Origin: Nonomuraea solani
Lineage (GTDB): Bacteria; Actinomycetota; Actinomycetes; Streptosporangiales; Streptosporangiaceae
Direction: 5' to 3'
Length of the DNA: 64,000 nt
NCBI RefSeq assembly: GCF_900108335.1
Contig: NZ_FNVT01000032.1
Span: 42,073-106,072 of the forward strand
Position numbers and translations under genes: made by a program. The notes beneath the pieces are model-generated. The model saw nothing but the letters and a program-made list of their open reading frames with translations, had not been told where the DNA came from and searched no databases. Positions 42,899 to 51,870 of the stretch are shown piece by piece; the stretch's first letter is position 1; every line of letters starts with the position of its first letter.

Positions 42899-43594
42899 AT
42901 GGCCAATGAGCCTGCGGTAGTGCTGCTGAGCGGAGGACTCGATTCGGCGACCGTTCTCGCCATCGCCAAGCACGAGGGATACCGCCTCCATGCGCTGAGC
43001 TTCCGCTACGGTCAGCGTCACGGCGTCGAACTGGCCGCCGCCCGCCGCGTCGCCGAACAGTTCGGCGTGGAGCGGCATGTCGTGGCAGACATCGATCTAC
43101 GTCTGTTCGGGGGCTCGGCCCTCACCGCGGACATCGCCGTGCCGCGGCACGGCCACGTCGACGAGCTGGACGACTCCATCCCGGTGACCTATGTGCCGGC
43201 CCGTAACACGATCTTCCTGTCGTTCGCGCTCGCCTGGGCCGAGTCACTGGGCGGGAACGACGTGTTCATCGGGGTGAACGCCCTCGACTATTCGGGCTAC
43301 CCCGACTGCCGCCCGGAGTACATCGCGGCCTTCGAACGCATGGCCGCGCTGGCCACCAAAGCAGGCGTCGAGGGCACCCAGCGGCTGCGGATCCACACGC
43401 CGCTGATCGAGCTGACCAAGGCGCAGATCATCGAGCGCGGGCTGGCCCTGGGGGTGGACTACTCCCTCACTCACAGTTGTTACGATCCCGACTCCGAGGG
43501 CCGCCCCTGCGGGAGCTGCGACTCCTGCCTTCTGCGTGGCCGCGGCTTCGCGGAGGCCGGGTTGCCGGACCCGGCCCTCACCGGCAGGGCCTGA
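42899..43594 (+). CDS. queC: 7-cyano-7-deazaguanine (preQ0) synthase
   Basis: A 231-residue QueC that turns 7-carboxy-7-deazaguanine into preQ0 using ATP and ammonia. The PP-loop motif LLSGGLDSATVLAIA stands near the N terminus, FRYGQRHGVEL and VPARNTIFLS follow, and four zinc cysteines are in HSCYDP and PCGSCDSCLLR near the C terminus. ATG 42899 has GGAGGGTGAC upstream. It is followed after three bases by queE. Its presence shows that the pathway goes through the nitrile, as in toyocamycin, rather than stopping at the carboxylate. Confidence 0.94.
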   Translation: MANEPAVVLLSGGLDSATVLAIAKHEGYRLHALSFRYGQRHGVELAAARRVAEQFGVERHVVADIDLRLFGGSALTADIAVPRHGHVDELDDSIPVTYVPARNTIFLSFALAWAESLGGNDVFIGVNALDYSGYPDCRPEYIAAFERMAALATKAGVEGTQRLRIHTPLIELTKAQIIERGLALGVDYSLTHSCYDPDSEGRPCGSCDSCLLRGRGFAEAGLPDPALTGRA

Positions 43595-43597
43595 GCC

Positions 43598-44233
43598 ATG
43601 TACCGAGTGAAGGAGATCTTCTACACCCTGCAAGGGGAAGGCGCCCATGCCGGCCGACCGGCCGTGTTCTGCCGTTTCACCGGCTGCAATCTGTGGACCG
43701 GCCACGAAGAGCACCGTGTAAGGGCGATATGTAAGTTCTGCGATACCGACTTCGTGGGGACCGACGGTAGCGGCGGCGGCCGATTCAGGACAGCGGCCGA
43801 TCTCGCCGCCGCGGTCGCCGCCTTCTGGCCGGCGGACGTGGCCGGCGGTGAGCGGTACGTGGTCTGCACCGGAGGTGAGCCCCTACTTCAGCTCGATCAC
43901 GCCGCCGTGGAAGCACTGCACGAGTCGGGCTTCACGGTGGCCGTGGAAACCAACGGAACGCGTGCGGCACCGCCCGGGATCGACTGGATATGCGTCAGTC
44001 CGAAGAGCAGCGCGGAACTCGTGCTCACCTCCGGTGACGAGCTCAAGCTGGTCTTCCCACAGCACGACGCCCGGCCGGAGCGCTACGAGGAGCTCGACTT
44101 CGCCCGGTTCTCGCTGCAGCCGATGGATGGCCCGGACGCGGTGGCCAACACCCGCCTGGCACTCGAATACTGCCTGACCAATCCGCGATGGCGGCTCAGC
44201 CTGCAGACGCACAAGATCGTCGGAATCCGATAG
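43598..44233 (+). CDS. queE: 7-carboxy-7-deazaguanine synthase (radical SAM)
   Basis: A 211-residue QueE that ring-contracts carboxytetrahydropterin to 7-carboxy-7-deazaguanine. The start MYRVKEIFYTLQGEG is the family hallmark. The iron-sulphur cysteines have the wide spacing of QueE (C in FTGCNLW, then CKFC after 14 residues). TGGEPLLQ and VETNGTRAAP are SAM and substrate contacts, and LSLQTHKIVGI closes the protein. It lies immediately downstream of queC. Confidence 0.94.
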   Translation: MYRVKEIFYTLQGEGAHAGRPAVFCRFTGCNLWTGHEEHRVRAICKFCDTDFVGTDGSGGGRFRTAADLAAAVAAFWPADVAGGERYVVCTGGEPLLQLDHAAVEALHESGFTVAVETNGTRAAPPGIDWICVSPKSSAELVLTSGDELKLVFPQHDARPERYEELDFARFSLQPMDGPDAVANTRLALEYCLTNPRWRLSLQTHKIVGIR

Positions 44234-44312
44234 GGAATCGCGTTGGCCGGCACGATTCCGGCGGTGGTTTCCCGCTCATTGCCTTATGCAAGGAAAGACA
44301 GGTCGCACCGAG

Positions 44313-45620
44313 ATGAATTCACCGGAAACGCATCGCCTGGCATTGCTGGGCGGCGACCCGACCGTTCGCACCCCGCTTCCGACCTGGCCCGTACTGAGTG
44401 ATGACGAGGTCGCGGCACTCGGCGAACACCTCCGCCGTGCCAGAACCGATTCCACCTATTTGACCTCGATCTTCGGCAGCGGGCCGGTCGTGGAATTCGA
44501 GCGCGCCGTCGCCGATTACTTCGGCGCCCCCTATGCCGTCTCGACCAACTCCGGGTGGGCTGCCCTGCACACCGCCTTGGTGGCGGTCGGCGTGCGTCCT
44601 GGGGACGAGGTCATCGTACCCGCGTACACCTGGCCCCAGTCGGTGTCCTGCGTACTGCAACAAGGCGCCATACCTGTTTTCGCCGACATCGACCCCGAGA
44701 CGTACACGCTGACCGCAGAAACGGCGGAAAAGTGTCTGAGCCCAGCCACCAAGGCGATCGTGGTGGTGCACTTGTACGGCCAGCCGGCGGACATGACCCG
44801 TATGATGGCTTTTGCCGAGGCCCATGGACTGGCCGTGATCGAGGACTGCGCGCAGGCCACCGGGGCGATGCACCGCGATCGACATGTCGGCACGATCGGT
44901 ACCGTGGGCTGCTTCTCGATCGGCAGCGGCAAACAGATCGTCGGTGGCGAGGGCGGCTTCCTTCTGACCTCGTCGGAAGAGGTCAGACATCGGGCCATCG
45001 CGATGTCACAACATCCGCAGCGCCATCGTGTCGACCTCCCGGGCGGATACGCCGTGCCGGACGGTTTCCTGCCCACGTACCGGATGCACCCCGTCGCCGC
45101 CTCCATCTGCGCCGCGCAGTTGCCGAAGCTGCGTAGGTGGAACGACGAGCGAATCGTGAATCTGCGGGCTCTCAGCCTCGCACTGGAGGGCTGTCCCGGT
45201 ATCCGTCCGGCGGCCGAATCCACGTTCGGCAGGCACGTCTATCATCTGTACTGCCCGACCTTCGTCCCCGAGGAACTGCCCGGCCTCTCCCGCGACAGGT
45301 ACGTCGAGGCATTGATCGCCGAGGGAGCGCCGGTCCGCATCGGATATGTGCGTACTCCGTTGCACCTCCGGAAGGAGATGCGCGAACGCAAATACCTCGC
45401 GCCCGGCTTCCCGTGGAACCTCGGATCCCGTGACGTGCACTACGCCGCCGGCGACTGCCCGGTGACGGAGGACCGGTGCGCTCGCACCGACATCAGCGTC
45501 TTCCTCGGCGCCAACGCCATCGGCGATCAGTCCGCCCTGGTCGGCGAGATCGCCGCCGCCTTCTGGAAGGTGGCGCGGCACCATCGCGAGCTGCTTGAGC
45601 CGGCCCATTCGCAGCGCTGA
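44313..45620 (+). CDS. DegT/DnrJ/EryC1-type PLP aminotransferase
   Basis: A 435-residue sugar aminotransferase; ATG 44313 is chosen because an AAGGAAAGACAGG stretch lies upstream, while the earlier in-frame ATG at 44286 has no site. The PLP Lys is in SIGSGKQIVGGEGG (near 205); VIEDCAQATGA (near 172), PAYTWPQSV (about 105) and NSGWAALHTA are family landmarks. It probably installs an amino group on a keto sugar nucleotide or an oxidised nucleoside. The start (LALLGGDPTVRTPLPTWP) resembles the AHBA-synthase/inosose-aminotransferase branch, so a cyclitol or ring substrate is the alternative. Confidence 0.85.
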   Translation: MNSPETHRLALLGGDPTVRTPLPTWPVLSDDEVAALGEHLRRARTDSTYLTSIFGSGPVVEFERAVADYFGAPYAVSTNSGWAALHTALVAVGVRPGDEVIVPAYTWPQSVSCVLQQGAIPVFADIDPETYTLTAETAEKCLSPATKAIVVVHLYGQPADMTRMMAFAEAHGLAVIEDCAQATGAMHRDRHVGTIGTVGCFSIGSGKQIVGGEGGFLLTSSEEVRHRAIAMSQHPQRHRVDLPGGYAVPDGFLPTYRMHPVAASICAAQLPKLRRWNDERIVNLRALSLALEGCPGIRPAAESTFGRHVYHLYCPTFVPEELPGLSRDRYVEALIAEGAPVRIGYVRTPLHLRKEMRERKYLAPGFPWNLGSRDVHYAAGDCPVTEDRCARTDISVFLGANAIGDQSALVGEIAAAFWKVARHHRELLEPAHSQR

Positions 45621-45659
45621 ACGCGCGATCGACACCTGTCGCAAAGTCGGGATGGTCAT

Positions 45660-47405
45660 ATGAGAGTTCTGGGGATAAACGCCATCGGGCACCACGACGC
45701 GTCCGTTTGCCTCATCGAGGACGGCCGCGTGGTGGCTTTCGCTGAAGAGGAGCGCTTCATACGGGACAAGCACGCACGCGGCCGGCAGCCGGTCAACGCC
45801 GTCCGCTGGTGCCTGGACTCCCGCAGCCTCACCTGGGCGGACATCGACGCGCTCGCCACCCCCTGGGTGGAAGAGGAGTTCGGATCGGTGGCCCCGCCGG
45901 GATATCACGAGGACATCAGCTTCGGCGAGCGTGAACTCGGCGCCGACTGGGCTCGATGGCCGGTCAATATACGCGAGTTCGCCGCAATGGCGGGGTGTCG
46001 TAGTGGGGTGGTGCCGCTTTTTCAGGTGTCTCATCACCTGGCACACGCGGCGAGCGCGTACTGGTGCTCCGGCTTCGACGAGACGGCGATTCTCGTGGTC
46101 GACGGGGAGGGGGACAGGGTCGCCACCACCTTGGCCCACGGTGATGGCGGGCGGATATCCGTGCTGCGGCAATTCTCGACGGTGGACTCGCTGGGGCAAT
46201 TCTACGCCTGCCTGACACGCTTTCTCGGTCTCGGCAGTTTCGGAGAGGGCAAGTTGATGGGGCTCGCGCCCTATGGCCGCCCCGTCCTCGAGTTCCCGGA
46301 AATAGAGCTGGACCCTGACGGCTACCGTCTCCGCCTCGATCCCGGCCTGACCCGGTGGGACCCGGTGGGGACCACGTACCGATCCGTGATCGAGGCCTGG
46401 ATACGGCGGCTCTCCGAGCGGTTCGGAGAGCCGCGGGAGGCGCGCGAACGCGGGCTCCCCACTGCGCTCGCGGACTGGACACAGCAGGATCGGGACATGG
46501 CGGCCTCTGGGCAGTTCGCCCTGGAAGAGGCGCTGGTCCATCTCGCGGAGCTCGCGTTGCGGCTCTCTGGCAGCCGGCGGCTGGTGATAGCCGGTGGTGT
46601 CGCCCTGAACTGCTCGGCCAACGGCCGTCTCGCCCACCTCCCCGGCCTTGAAGGGTTCTTCGCGCAGCCGGCGGCTGGTGACGACGGCGCGCCGATCGGA
46701 GCCGCGTTGCACGCCAGCGTCATGTGCGGCGTCCCCCCGGTCAACGAGCGCCTGACCTCGATTTCGTTGGGGCCCTCGTTCGGTGCGGACACCTGCGCTA
46801 AGGCGCTGTCGGACGCCGGGCTGGCCTATCGGGAACCTGGCGACATCACGGAGGCAGCGGGGGAGCACCTCAGCCGGAACGAGGTCGTGTGCTGGTTCGA
46901 GGGACGTATGGAGGGCGGTCCGCGGGCACTGGGCCAGCGCAGCATCGTCGCCTCACCCGCGTTGGCCGCGACCAGGGACAGGGTCAACGACATCAAACGG
47001 CGGGCCCGATGGAGGCCACTGGCCCCAAGCCTCCGGCGGGAGGATGCGGGCGCGCTGCTGGAACGCGGCGGTGACACACCGTTCATGATCGTGGCCGACC
47101 GCATCGCGGCCGACTGGCGAGAGCGGGTTCCCGGCGTGGTGCATGCGGATGGGAGCGCACGGCCGCACACTGTGGATCGTGCAGTGCAACCCGCGTACTG
47201 GTCGATGATTGATCATTTCCAGCGGCGTACGGGGCTGCCCGCGGTGATCAACACCTCGTTCAACGACGAACGCGAGCCCATCGTCTGTTCACCGGAGGAC
47301 GCCGTCCGTACTTTTCTGCGCAGTGGCGCCGACGTCCTGTGCCTCGGACCCTATTTGGTCCACAGCCCTTCTCCCGAGACCGGGAAAACTGACGAAAGGC
47401 ACTGA
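45660..47405 (+). CDS. O-carbamoyltransferase, NodU/CmcH family
   Basis: A 581-residue carbamoyltransferase, full length for the family. The N-terminal Kae1-like domain contains the metal-binding HHLAHAASAYW (near 122) and INAIGHHDASVCLIEDG at the start; the C-terminal YrdC-like domain (from about 380) includes EGRMEGGPRALGQRS and NTSFNDEREPIV. Such enzymes transfer a carbamoyl group from carbamoyl phosphate and ATP onto a hydroxyl, usually of a sugar. It is translated next to the aminotransferase, so a carbamoylated amino sugar or nucleoside is predicted. Confidence 0.92.
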   Translation: MRVLGINAIGHHDASVCLIEDGRVVAFAEEERFIRDKHARGRQPVNAVRWCLDSRSLTWADIDALATPWVEEEFGSVAPPGYHEDISFGERELGADWARWPVNIREFAAMAGCRSGVVPLFQVSHHLAHAASAYWCSGFDETAILVVDGEGDRVATTLAHGDGGRISVLRQFSTVDSLGQFYACLTRFLGLGSFGEGKLMGLAPYGRPVLEFPEIELDPDGYRLRLDPGLTRWDPVGTTYRSVIEAWIRRLSERFGEPREARERGLPTALADWTQQDRDMAASGQFALEEALVHLAELALRLSGSRRLVIAGGVALNCSANGRLAHLPGLEGFFAQPAAGDDGAPIGAALHASVMCGVPPVNERLTSISLGPSFGADTCAKALSDAGLAYREPGDITEAAGEHLSRNEVVCWFEGRMEGGPRALGQRSIVASPALAATRDRVNDIKRRARWRPLAPSLRREDAGALLERGGDTPFMIVADRIAADWRERVPGVVHADGSARPHTVDRAVQPAYWSMIDHFQRRTGLPAVINTSFNDEREPIVCSPEDAVRTFLRSGADVLCLGPYLVHSPSPETGKTDERH

Positions 47406-47410
47406 TCTCC

Positions 47411-48589
47411 ATGCCGCAGGCTTTGGACGAAATGACCTGGAACGAATCCTACGAGAGCGCGATTCCCGTACTCGATGACGCCGAGGCCGCGCGACTGGCG
47501 ATGGCGCGGGAACTCCTGACCGATTGTCCCGATGATGACGACGGGGCGGCCGCGGCGCTGAAGTCGCTGGTCGGCGAGGGATTCTTGATGGACACCGTGC
47601 CGGCGGAACATGGTGGCCGCGACGCCTCCGTCAGTTATGCGGCGCGCTTCCTGGAAATGCTGGCTGCTAAGAACGGATCGCTCGGCTGGCTCTTCACCAT
47701 CCAACAGGGGCTGCATTTCTTATTGCCCACCGCCACCCATGGCAGATGCGGGGAGTACTTCACCGACGTGGTGCGGCAGGGGGCCCTCTTCGCCGGGTCG
47801 CACAGCAGGTCCGGCCTGGCCATCAGAGAGGCAGCAGACGGCGTCGAGCTGGATGGCATCCTCCAGTACTGCTCAGGAGCTCCCCTCGCGACCTGGCTGA
47901 CCTGCACAGCCAAGATCCCGGTGTCGGGCGAGGCCAGGGGCTGCACGATGATGATCGACGCGCGGCAGCCGGGCATCTCCTGCGAACCGGCCTCCTACCT
48001 TCACTCCATGCGCGGCTCTCTCACCGGAATCGTGCGGTTGACGAATGTCCGCGTTCCCTGGGAACGCGTGTACTGGTTCTCTGACCTCGGTGATCCGGCG
48101 AATCGGCCTCAGTCCTGCCGGTACTACGGCGCATGGCAATCCATACTCATGCAGGGCGCGGTCTTCCTCGGTATAGCTCGCTGCGCGCTCTCTTACGCCC
48201 ACGACCAACTGACCCGCAGGCGCTCGGCCGCCGACCCCGCCAAGCGATTTTCCGGCGATCTGGCGATCGGGCTGTCCACGGCGGAGTTTCTGCAGGCCCG
48301 GAGCCTTTTCTACAATCGCGTACAAGGACTGGAGCAGGCCGCGCTGGCAGGCACGGAGCAGCGGGAAGCCTCCCGCCCCTGGCACGCGGCCATCCTGAGC
48401 ACGGTGGCGTCTCTGGCCTATTCGTGCGTCTCCCGGCTGGTCGAACTGCTCGGCGGGTCGGTGCTCGTGACAGGCAATCCGCTGGAGCGGTGCTGGCGCG
48501 ACCTCCAACTTGCCCGCGTCGCAGAGGGCACAAGGCAGCCCGCCGTGAACCTGGCCCTGGGCACGTTCATCATGGAGCAGAAGCAGTAG
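47411..48589 (+). CDS. Acyl-CoA-dehydrogenase-fold flavoenzyme (possible amino-sugar oxidase)
   Basis: A 392-residue flavoprotein with the acyl-CoA dehydrogenase domain order: a helical N-terminal domain, a beta domain (about 125-230; LDGILQYCSGAPLATWLTCT) and a C-terminal helical bundle (LELLGGSVLVTGNPLERCWR, RVAEGTRQPAVNLALG). The usual catalytic Glu of fatty-acid oxidation is not obvious. This fold is shared with flavin-dependent N-oxygenases of amino sugars (KijD3/DnmZ/RubN8 type) and aromatic hydroxylases such as HpaB. Following an aminotransferase gene and a carbamoyltransferase gene, an N-oxidation role is plausible but is an inference. Confidence 0.72.
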   Translation: MPQALDEMTWNESYESAIPVLDDAEAARLAMARELLTDCPDDDDGAAAALKSLVGEGFLMDTVPAEHGGRDASVSYAARFLEMLAAKNGSLGWLFTIQQGLHFLLPTATHGRCGEYFTDVVRQGALFAGSHSRSGLAIREAADGVELDGILQYCSGAPLATWLTCTAKIPVSGEARGCTMMIDARQPGISCEPASYLHSMRGSLTGIVRLTNVRVPWERVYWFSDLGDPANRPQSCRYYGAWQSILMQGAVFLGIARCALSYAHDQLTRRRSAADPAKRFSGDLAIGLSTAEFLQARSLFYNRVQGLEQAALAGTEQREASRPWHAAILSTVASLAYSCVSRLVELLGGSVLVTGNPLERCWRDLQLARVAEGTRQPAVNLALGTFIMEQKQ

Positions 48590-48872
48590 CGACAAGACTG
48601 CGAAGATCATCACGAGCCATGCCGTCTTCGAAACGCCTCAGCCCAGCGGACGTGAGCTCCAAACCGTAGGTCCACTCGCGCACTCCATCCGAGATGATGG
48701 CGAGACGCGATCGTCCCTGTGAACGGTGAATTATCCTCGCCGAATTGCTGACCTTTCAAGGCGAGGAAAGGCAGAGCGGACGCCCGGTCCGGGGCGGTTA
48801 CACGCCCGTCTGAGCATGGAGCACCTCGCCCTGTCTGCGACAAACCACAGAACGAGAGATAGGTGAAAGTCG
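48590..48872. other. Intergenic gap before the condensation-domain gene
   Basis: About 280 bases without a supported gene separate the flavoenzyme from the condensation protein. No strong hairpin is seen. It may hold a second promoter, or be read through. Confidence 0.35.
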
Positions 48873-50213
48873 GTGGATCTGCCAGAGCAGATGGGCTCAC
48901 TGTCGCTTGAGTTCTCGGCCCGCCGTGTCGACAGCGGCCCGCTCGCCTGGGCGCAGAAGGGCATGTGGAACAACATTCGCGCCATCGCCCCTGATGATCG
49001 GCATCTCAACGTGACGCTGACTTTGGACGTGCCTGATGGCGGCTCCTCGATCGACCGGGTGCTGACGGCGCTCCGTACCCTGGTCGCCAGGCACGACGCA
49101 CTGCGTACCACATTCCGTACCGGCGACGATGACCAGCCGCTCCAGATGATCGGAGGGCAGGGCGCGATACCAGTCACCCTGGCCGGAGGACCCGAGGCAG
49201 CGCACCGGCTGTGCGATGCGCAGTCGGGTCTCGGTGCCAGACGCTTCGACCTGGCGGTGGACCTGCCGTTACGCGTGGGCCTGGTGATGGTAGGTGACAG
49301 GGTGCGGACCGTAGTCCTGTGCCTCTCGCATCTGGTCGTCGACGGCTGGGCAAACCAACTGCTACTGGACGAGCTCGCGGCACTGCTGGCCGGCGCGCGT
49401 GAGTTGCCGCCGGTGACCAGGCAACCCATCGAGCAGGCCCGCTACGAGCGGGAAGTGCTCGCACCTCGTTTGGGCGATCGTGTGGCGGCCTACTGGCACA
49501 AGGTGCTGAGCGCATGTCCACCGTCGGCTGACGCCTTCGCCCCAAGGGTTGAGCCGATGGCGCCACGGTTCTGGCAAGGCGACTACTTGTCCAAGGCGTC
49601 CCTACACGCGTCCCAGATGCTGGCCGCCCGGCACGGGGTGAGCCAGGCGTCGGTGTTCCTGGCTGCGGCAGCACGTGTCCTGACCGTGTACGCGGGCCGT
49701 GACACGCTTCCGGTTCTGCTCCGGGTGAGCAACCGGTTCGCTCCCGAGGTCAAACGGTCTGTCCTCTACCTGTGCCAGAACACCCCAGTACTGTTGGAAA
49801 ACGGGGGAGCTCCGTTTCCGAAGCTGGTCCGCTCAGTGCACCTGGCGGCGTTGAGGGCCTATCAATGCAGCCAGTACGACCCGGACCATGTCAAAGCCGT
49901 ACTGGATGAGATGCACCAGCCGAGCGTCATTCCGGATCTGATCACCCTGAACGTGGTCTCCCAGGGCGCGGCCATTGACGGCGACCCGCGATGCCCAGAT
50001 GGAGCAGGGCCGCGGGACCTCCTCCAGGACAGCTCGTTCACGTGGCGACGCCGGTTCGAGAACGAGAGGATCCGATTGTTCCTGAGCGTGTTCGGCGGGC
50101 TCTCATACCAAGTGATCGGGGACACCAGTTACTTTCCGCCTGAGCAGATAAAAGCCACGGTCCAGCTCATCGAAGCTACTTTGGTGGACGAAGCCGAAAG
50201 GGACGGGCGATAG
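48873..50213 (+). CDS. Stand-alone NRPS-type condensation domain
   Basis: A 446-residue single C domain starting at GTG 48873. The active-site motif reads LSHLVVDGWA (near 150): the second, catalytic His and the DG of HHxxxDG are kept while the first His is Ser, as in many free-standing C enzymes. LSLEFSARRV at the N terminus and TLRTLVARHDALRTTF (C2 region) are present. Together with the carrier protein and two ligases of the operon ending at 31818, it most likely forms an amide or ester between a carrier-bound acyl group and an amino or hydroxyl group of the glycosylated nucleoside. Confidence 0.85.
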   Translation: MDLPEQMGSLSLEFSARRVDSGPLAWAQKGMWNNIRAIAPDDRHLNVTLTLDVPDGGSSIDRVLTALRTLVARHDALRTTFRTGDDDQPLQMIGGQGAIPVTLAGGPEAAHRLCDAQSGLGARRFDLAVDLPLRVGLVMVGDRVRTVVLCLSHLVVDGWANQLLLDELAALLAGARELPPVTRQPIEQARYEREVLAPRLGDRVAAYWHKVLSACPPSADAFAPRVEPMAPRFWQGDYLSKASLHASQMLAARHGVSQASVFLAAAARVLTVYAGRDTLPVLLRVSNRFAPEVKRSVLYLCQNTPVLLENGGAPFPKLVRSVHLAALRAYQCSQYDPDHVKAVLDEMHQPSVIPDLITLNVVSQGAAIDGDPRCPDGAGPRDLLQDSSFTWRRRFENERIRLFLSVFGGLSYQVIGDTSYFPPEQIKATVQLIEATLVDEAERDGR

Positions 50214-50433
50214 GTCGGCAGCGCCGATCCGCCATCACGTGAATCTTGGTGGTCATGCTGCCTCGCGGCATGTCGATGGACACACGCTCGTCGTCTACTC
50301 CGCGCCCTCGACTCCCACGCCCATCCCCTGATCGGCGGGATGGCGTCCATGGACGGTCTCCCATGACCCGAAACGCGAAGGTAGGTCTTGCCATGGCACT
50401 CTCGCACGAGTGCGCCACAGGATTTGGTGGGTT
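50214..50433 (-). mobile_element. IS5-family transposase remnant
   Basis: On the minus strand near 50217-50260 the sequence encodes RGSMTTKIHVMADRRCRP, matching the GG.TTKIH...D..GRPL segment of IS5-type DDE transposases; DERVSIDMPRGS just before it fits the preceding loop. Only tens of residues survive, with frame disruption and no ends visible. It lies between converging operons of the cluster and marks a past insertion. Confidence 0.6.
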
Positions 50434-51870
50434 CTAACGGGAAGGGTGGTCGCCTGGCGGTCGCTGCCTCATGAGCAGCCCTTCCGCCTCCCAGCGGGTC
50501 AGCTTGTCCGGTGCTATGCCCTGTTTGGCCGACAGATTTCCGTCAGGCGTGGCCGACAGCAGCGACAACAATTCCCGGTCTTCGGCGTAGGCGTGCAGGT
50601 AGTCGCTGTAGTAACCGTGCGCCGTCAGTGCGCACCAAGGCGGGATGCCATAACCGCTGCCCCCGTGCGTCAAAGGCGTCCCGGTACGCCGTCCAGCCGC
50701 CGAGTCGGCGAACACCTCGTGGTACCCGGCGACCGTGGCCCGCTCGCTGTAGGTGGCGTCGACGAACTCGCGAAAGCGCTGGGTATCGAAGGACTTCTCG
50801 TCGAGCAGCAGGGCCGCCAGCAGCCCCGCGCATCCGCTGATGTCGCCGTAGTCGACCTTGGCGACCAGTTCGTCCGGGAGGACGGTCCGCTGGGCGCCGA
50901 CGCGGCTGACGATGGTTGGTGTCCCGCACAGCTGGGATTCCACCGAGACGTTGCCGAACGCCTCGACGAAGTTACCGATGCACAACGTCAATCGCCCGAG
51001 CGAGAAGTACTCCGGCATGCGGTCCGCCGATATCCACGGATGTACGTGGAGAAGCCGCCCGAGGTCGTTCTCGATCGCGTACTTCTCCGCCTCCCGGTAG
51101 AGAGTTTGATATTCGTGGCCGGATTCCTCTCCTACGAGCTCCGAGTCCATCCAGCGCGGCACGAGCAGGCGTAGCCGGGCGAAGATCTGGGGTGGCAGGT
51201 GCTCACGGGCGGCGGCGATCACGGAGATGGCCTGGAACAGGCCCTTGCGCGGGTCCGGGCGATGCGGAAAGAGAATTGGCACCCAGTCGGGACGTATGCC
51301 CAGTTCGGATGCCATGCGAGAGGAGTCGACCGGACGAAACACCGACAGATCGAAGCCGTTTGGGACGACTTGGACGGAGGTCGAGTGCTTGTCCGAGAGC
51401 CGGGAGAGCGTGGCGGACATGCATTGCTTGACATATTCGGAAATGGCGATGAACTGTCGCCCGCGGAAGGAGAAGACGCCTTCCAACGTCGTCGGGTAGA
51501 CGAAATCCTGAACCCCCGAAACCACCGGCACGTCGTCGTATATCTGGCTGAACACCAGCTCCGAGTCATGGATGTAGAAGACGTCCGAGTCGCTCGCCGC
51601 CGTACGCAGCGTCTCCGCGATGGAGGCGAGGTGATAGGGCGCGGTGTAGTACGGCTCAGGGAAGGTCTGCTTGAAACGGAGCGACGGGCGCACCCGCGCG
51701 CCGGGGGCCAGTTCGAAGGACTGCGCGTTGTCGTCCCGCAGGGTGCAGTAAATGTCGCAGTCATGCCCCTGGTCGGCCAGATGACGGACGACGGAGATCA
51801 ACGTTCGCTGCGAGCCGCCGTGAACATGCTGGGGGAACACCGGGCCAAGTGAGAAAACGGCCACTTTCAT
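50434..51870 (-). CDS. Glycosyltransferase, GT4-type, with C-terminal extension
   Basis: A 478-residue GT-B enzyme. The N terminus MKVAVFSLGPVFPQHVHGGS has the HGG acceptor loop; VPNGFDLSVFRP (about 170) and FPHRPDPRKGLF start the nucleotide-sugar domain, and NFVEAFGNVSVESQLCGTPT holds the E-x7-E motif near 300. About 80 extra residues after the catalytic fold (from GYGIPPWCALTAHGYYSDY) are not part of normal GT4 enzymes. The start codon overlaps the stop of the GMP-reductase-like gene, tying sugar transfer directly to base modification. Confidence 0.85.
   Translation of the reverse strand: MKVAVFSLGPVFPQHVHGGSQRTLISVVRHLADQGHDCDIYCTLRDDNAQSFELAPGARVRPSLRFKQTFPEPYYTAPYHLASIAETLRTAASDSDVFYIHDSELVFSQIYDDVPVVSGVQDFVYPTTLEGVFSFRGRQFIAISEYVKQCMSATLSRLSDKHSTSVQVVPNGFDLSVFRPVDSSRMASELGIRPDWVPILFPHRPDPRKGLFQAISVIAAAREHLPPQIFARLRLLVPRWMDSELVGEESGHEYQTLYREAEKYAIENDLGRLLHVHPWISADRMPEYFSLGRLTLCIGNFVEAFGNVSVESQLCGTPTIVSRVGAQRTVLPDELVAKVDYGDISGCAGLLAALLLDEKSFDTQRFREFVDATYSERATVAGYHEVFADSAAGRRTGTPLTHGGSGYGIPPWCALTAHGYYSDYLHAYAEDRELLSLLSATPDGNLSAKQGIAPDKLTRWEAEGLLMRQRPPGDHPSR

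Noticed and set aside
45006..46868. A 620-codon minus-strand frame
   Set aside because: Antisense of the carbamoyltransferase and aminotransferase genes, without motifs.
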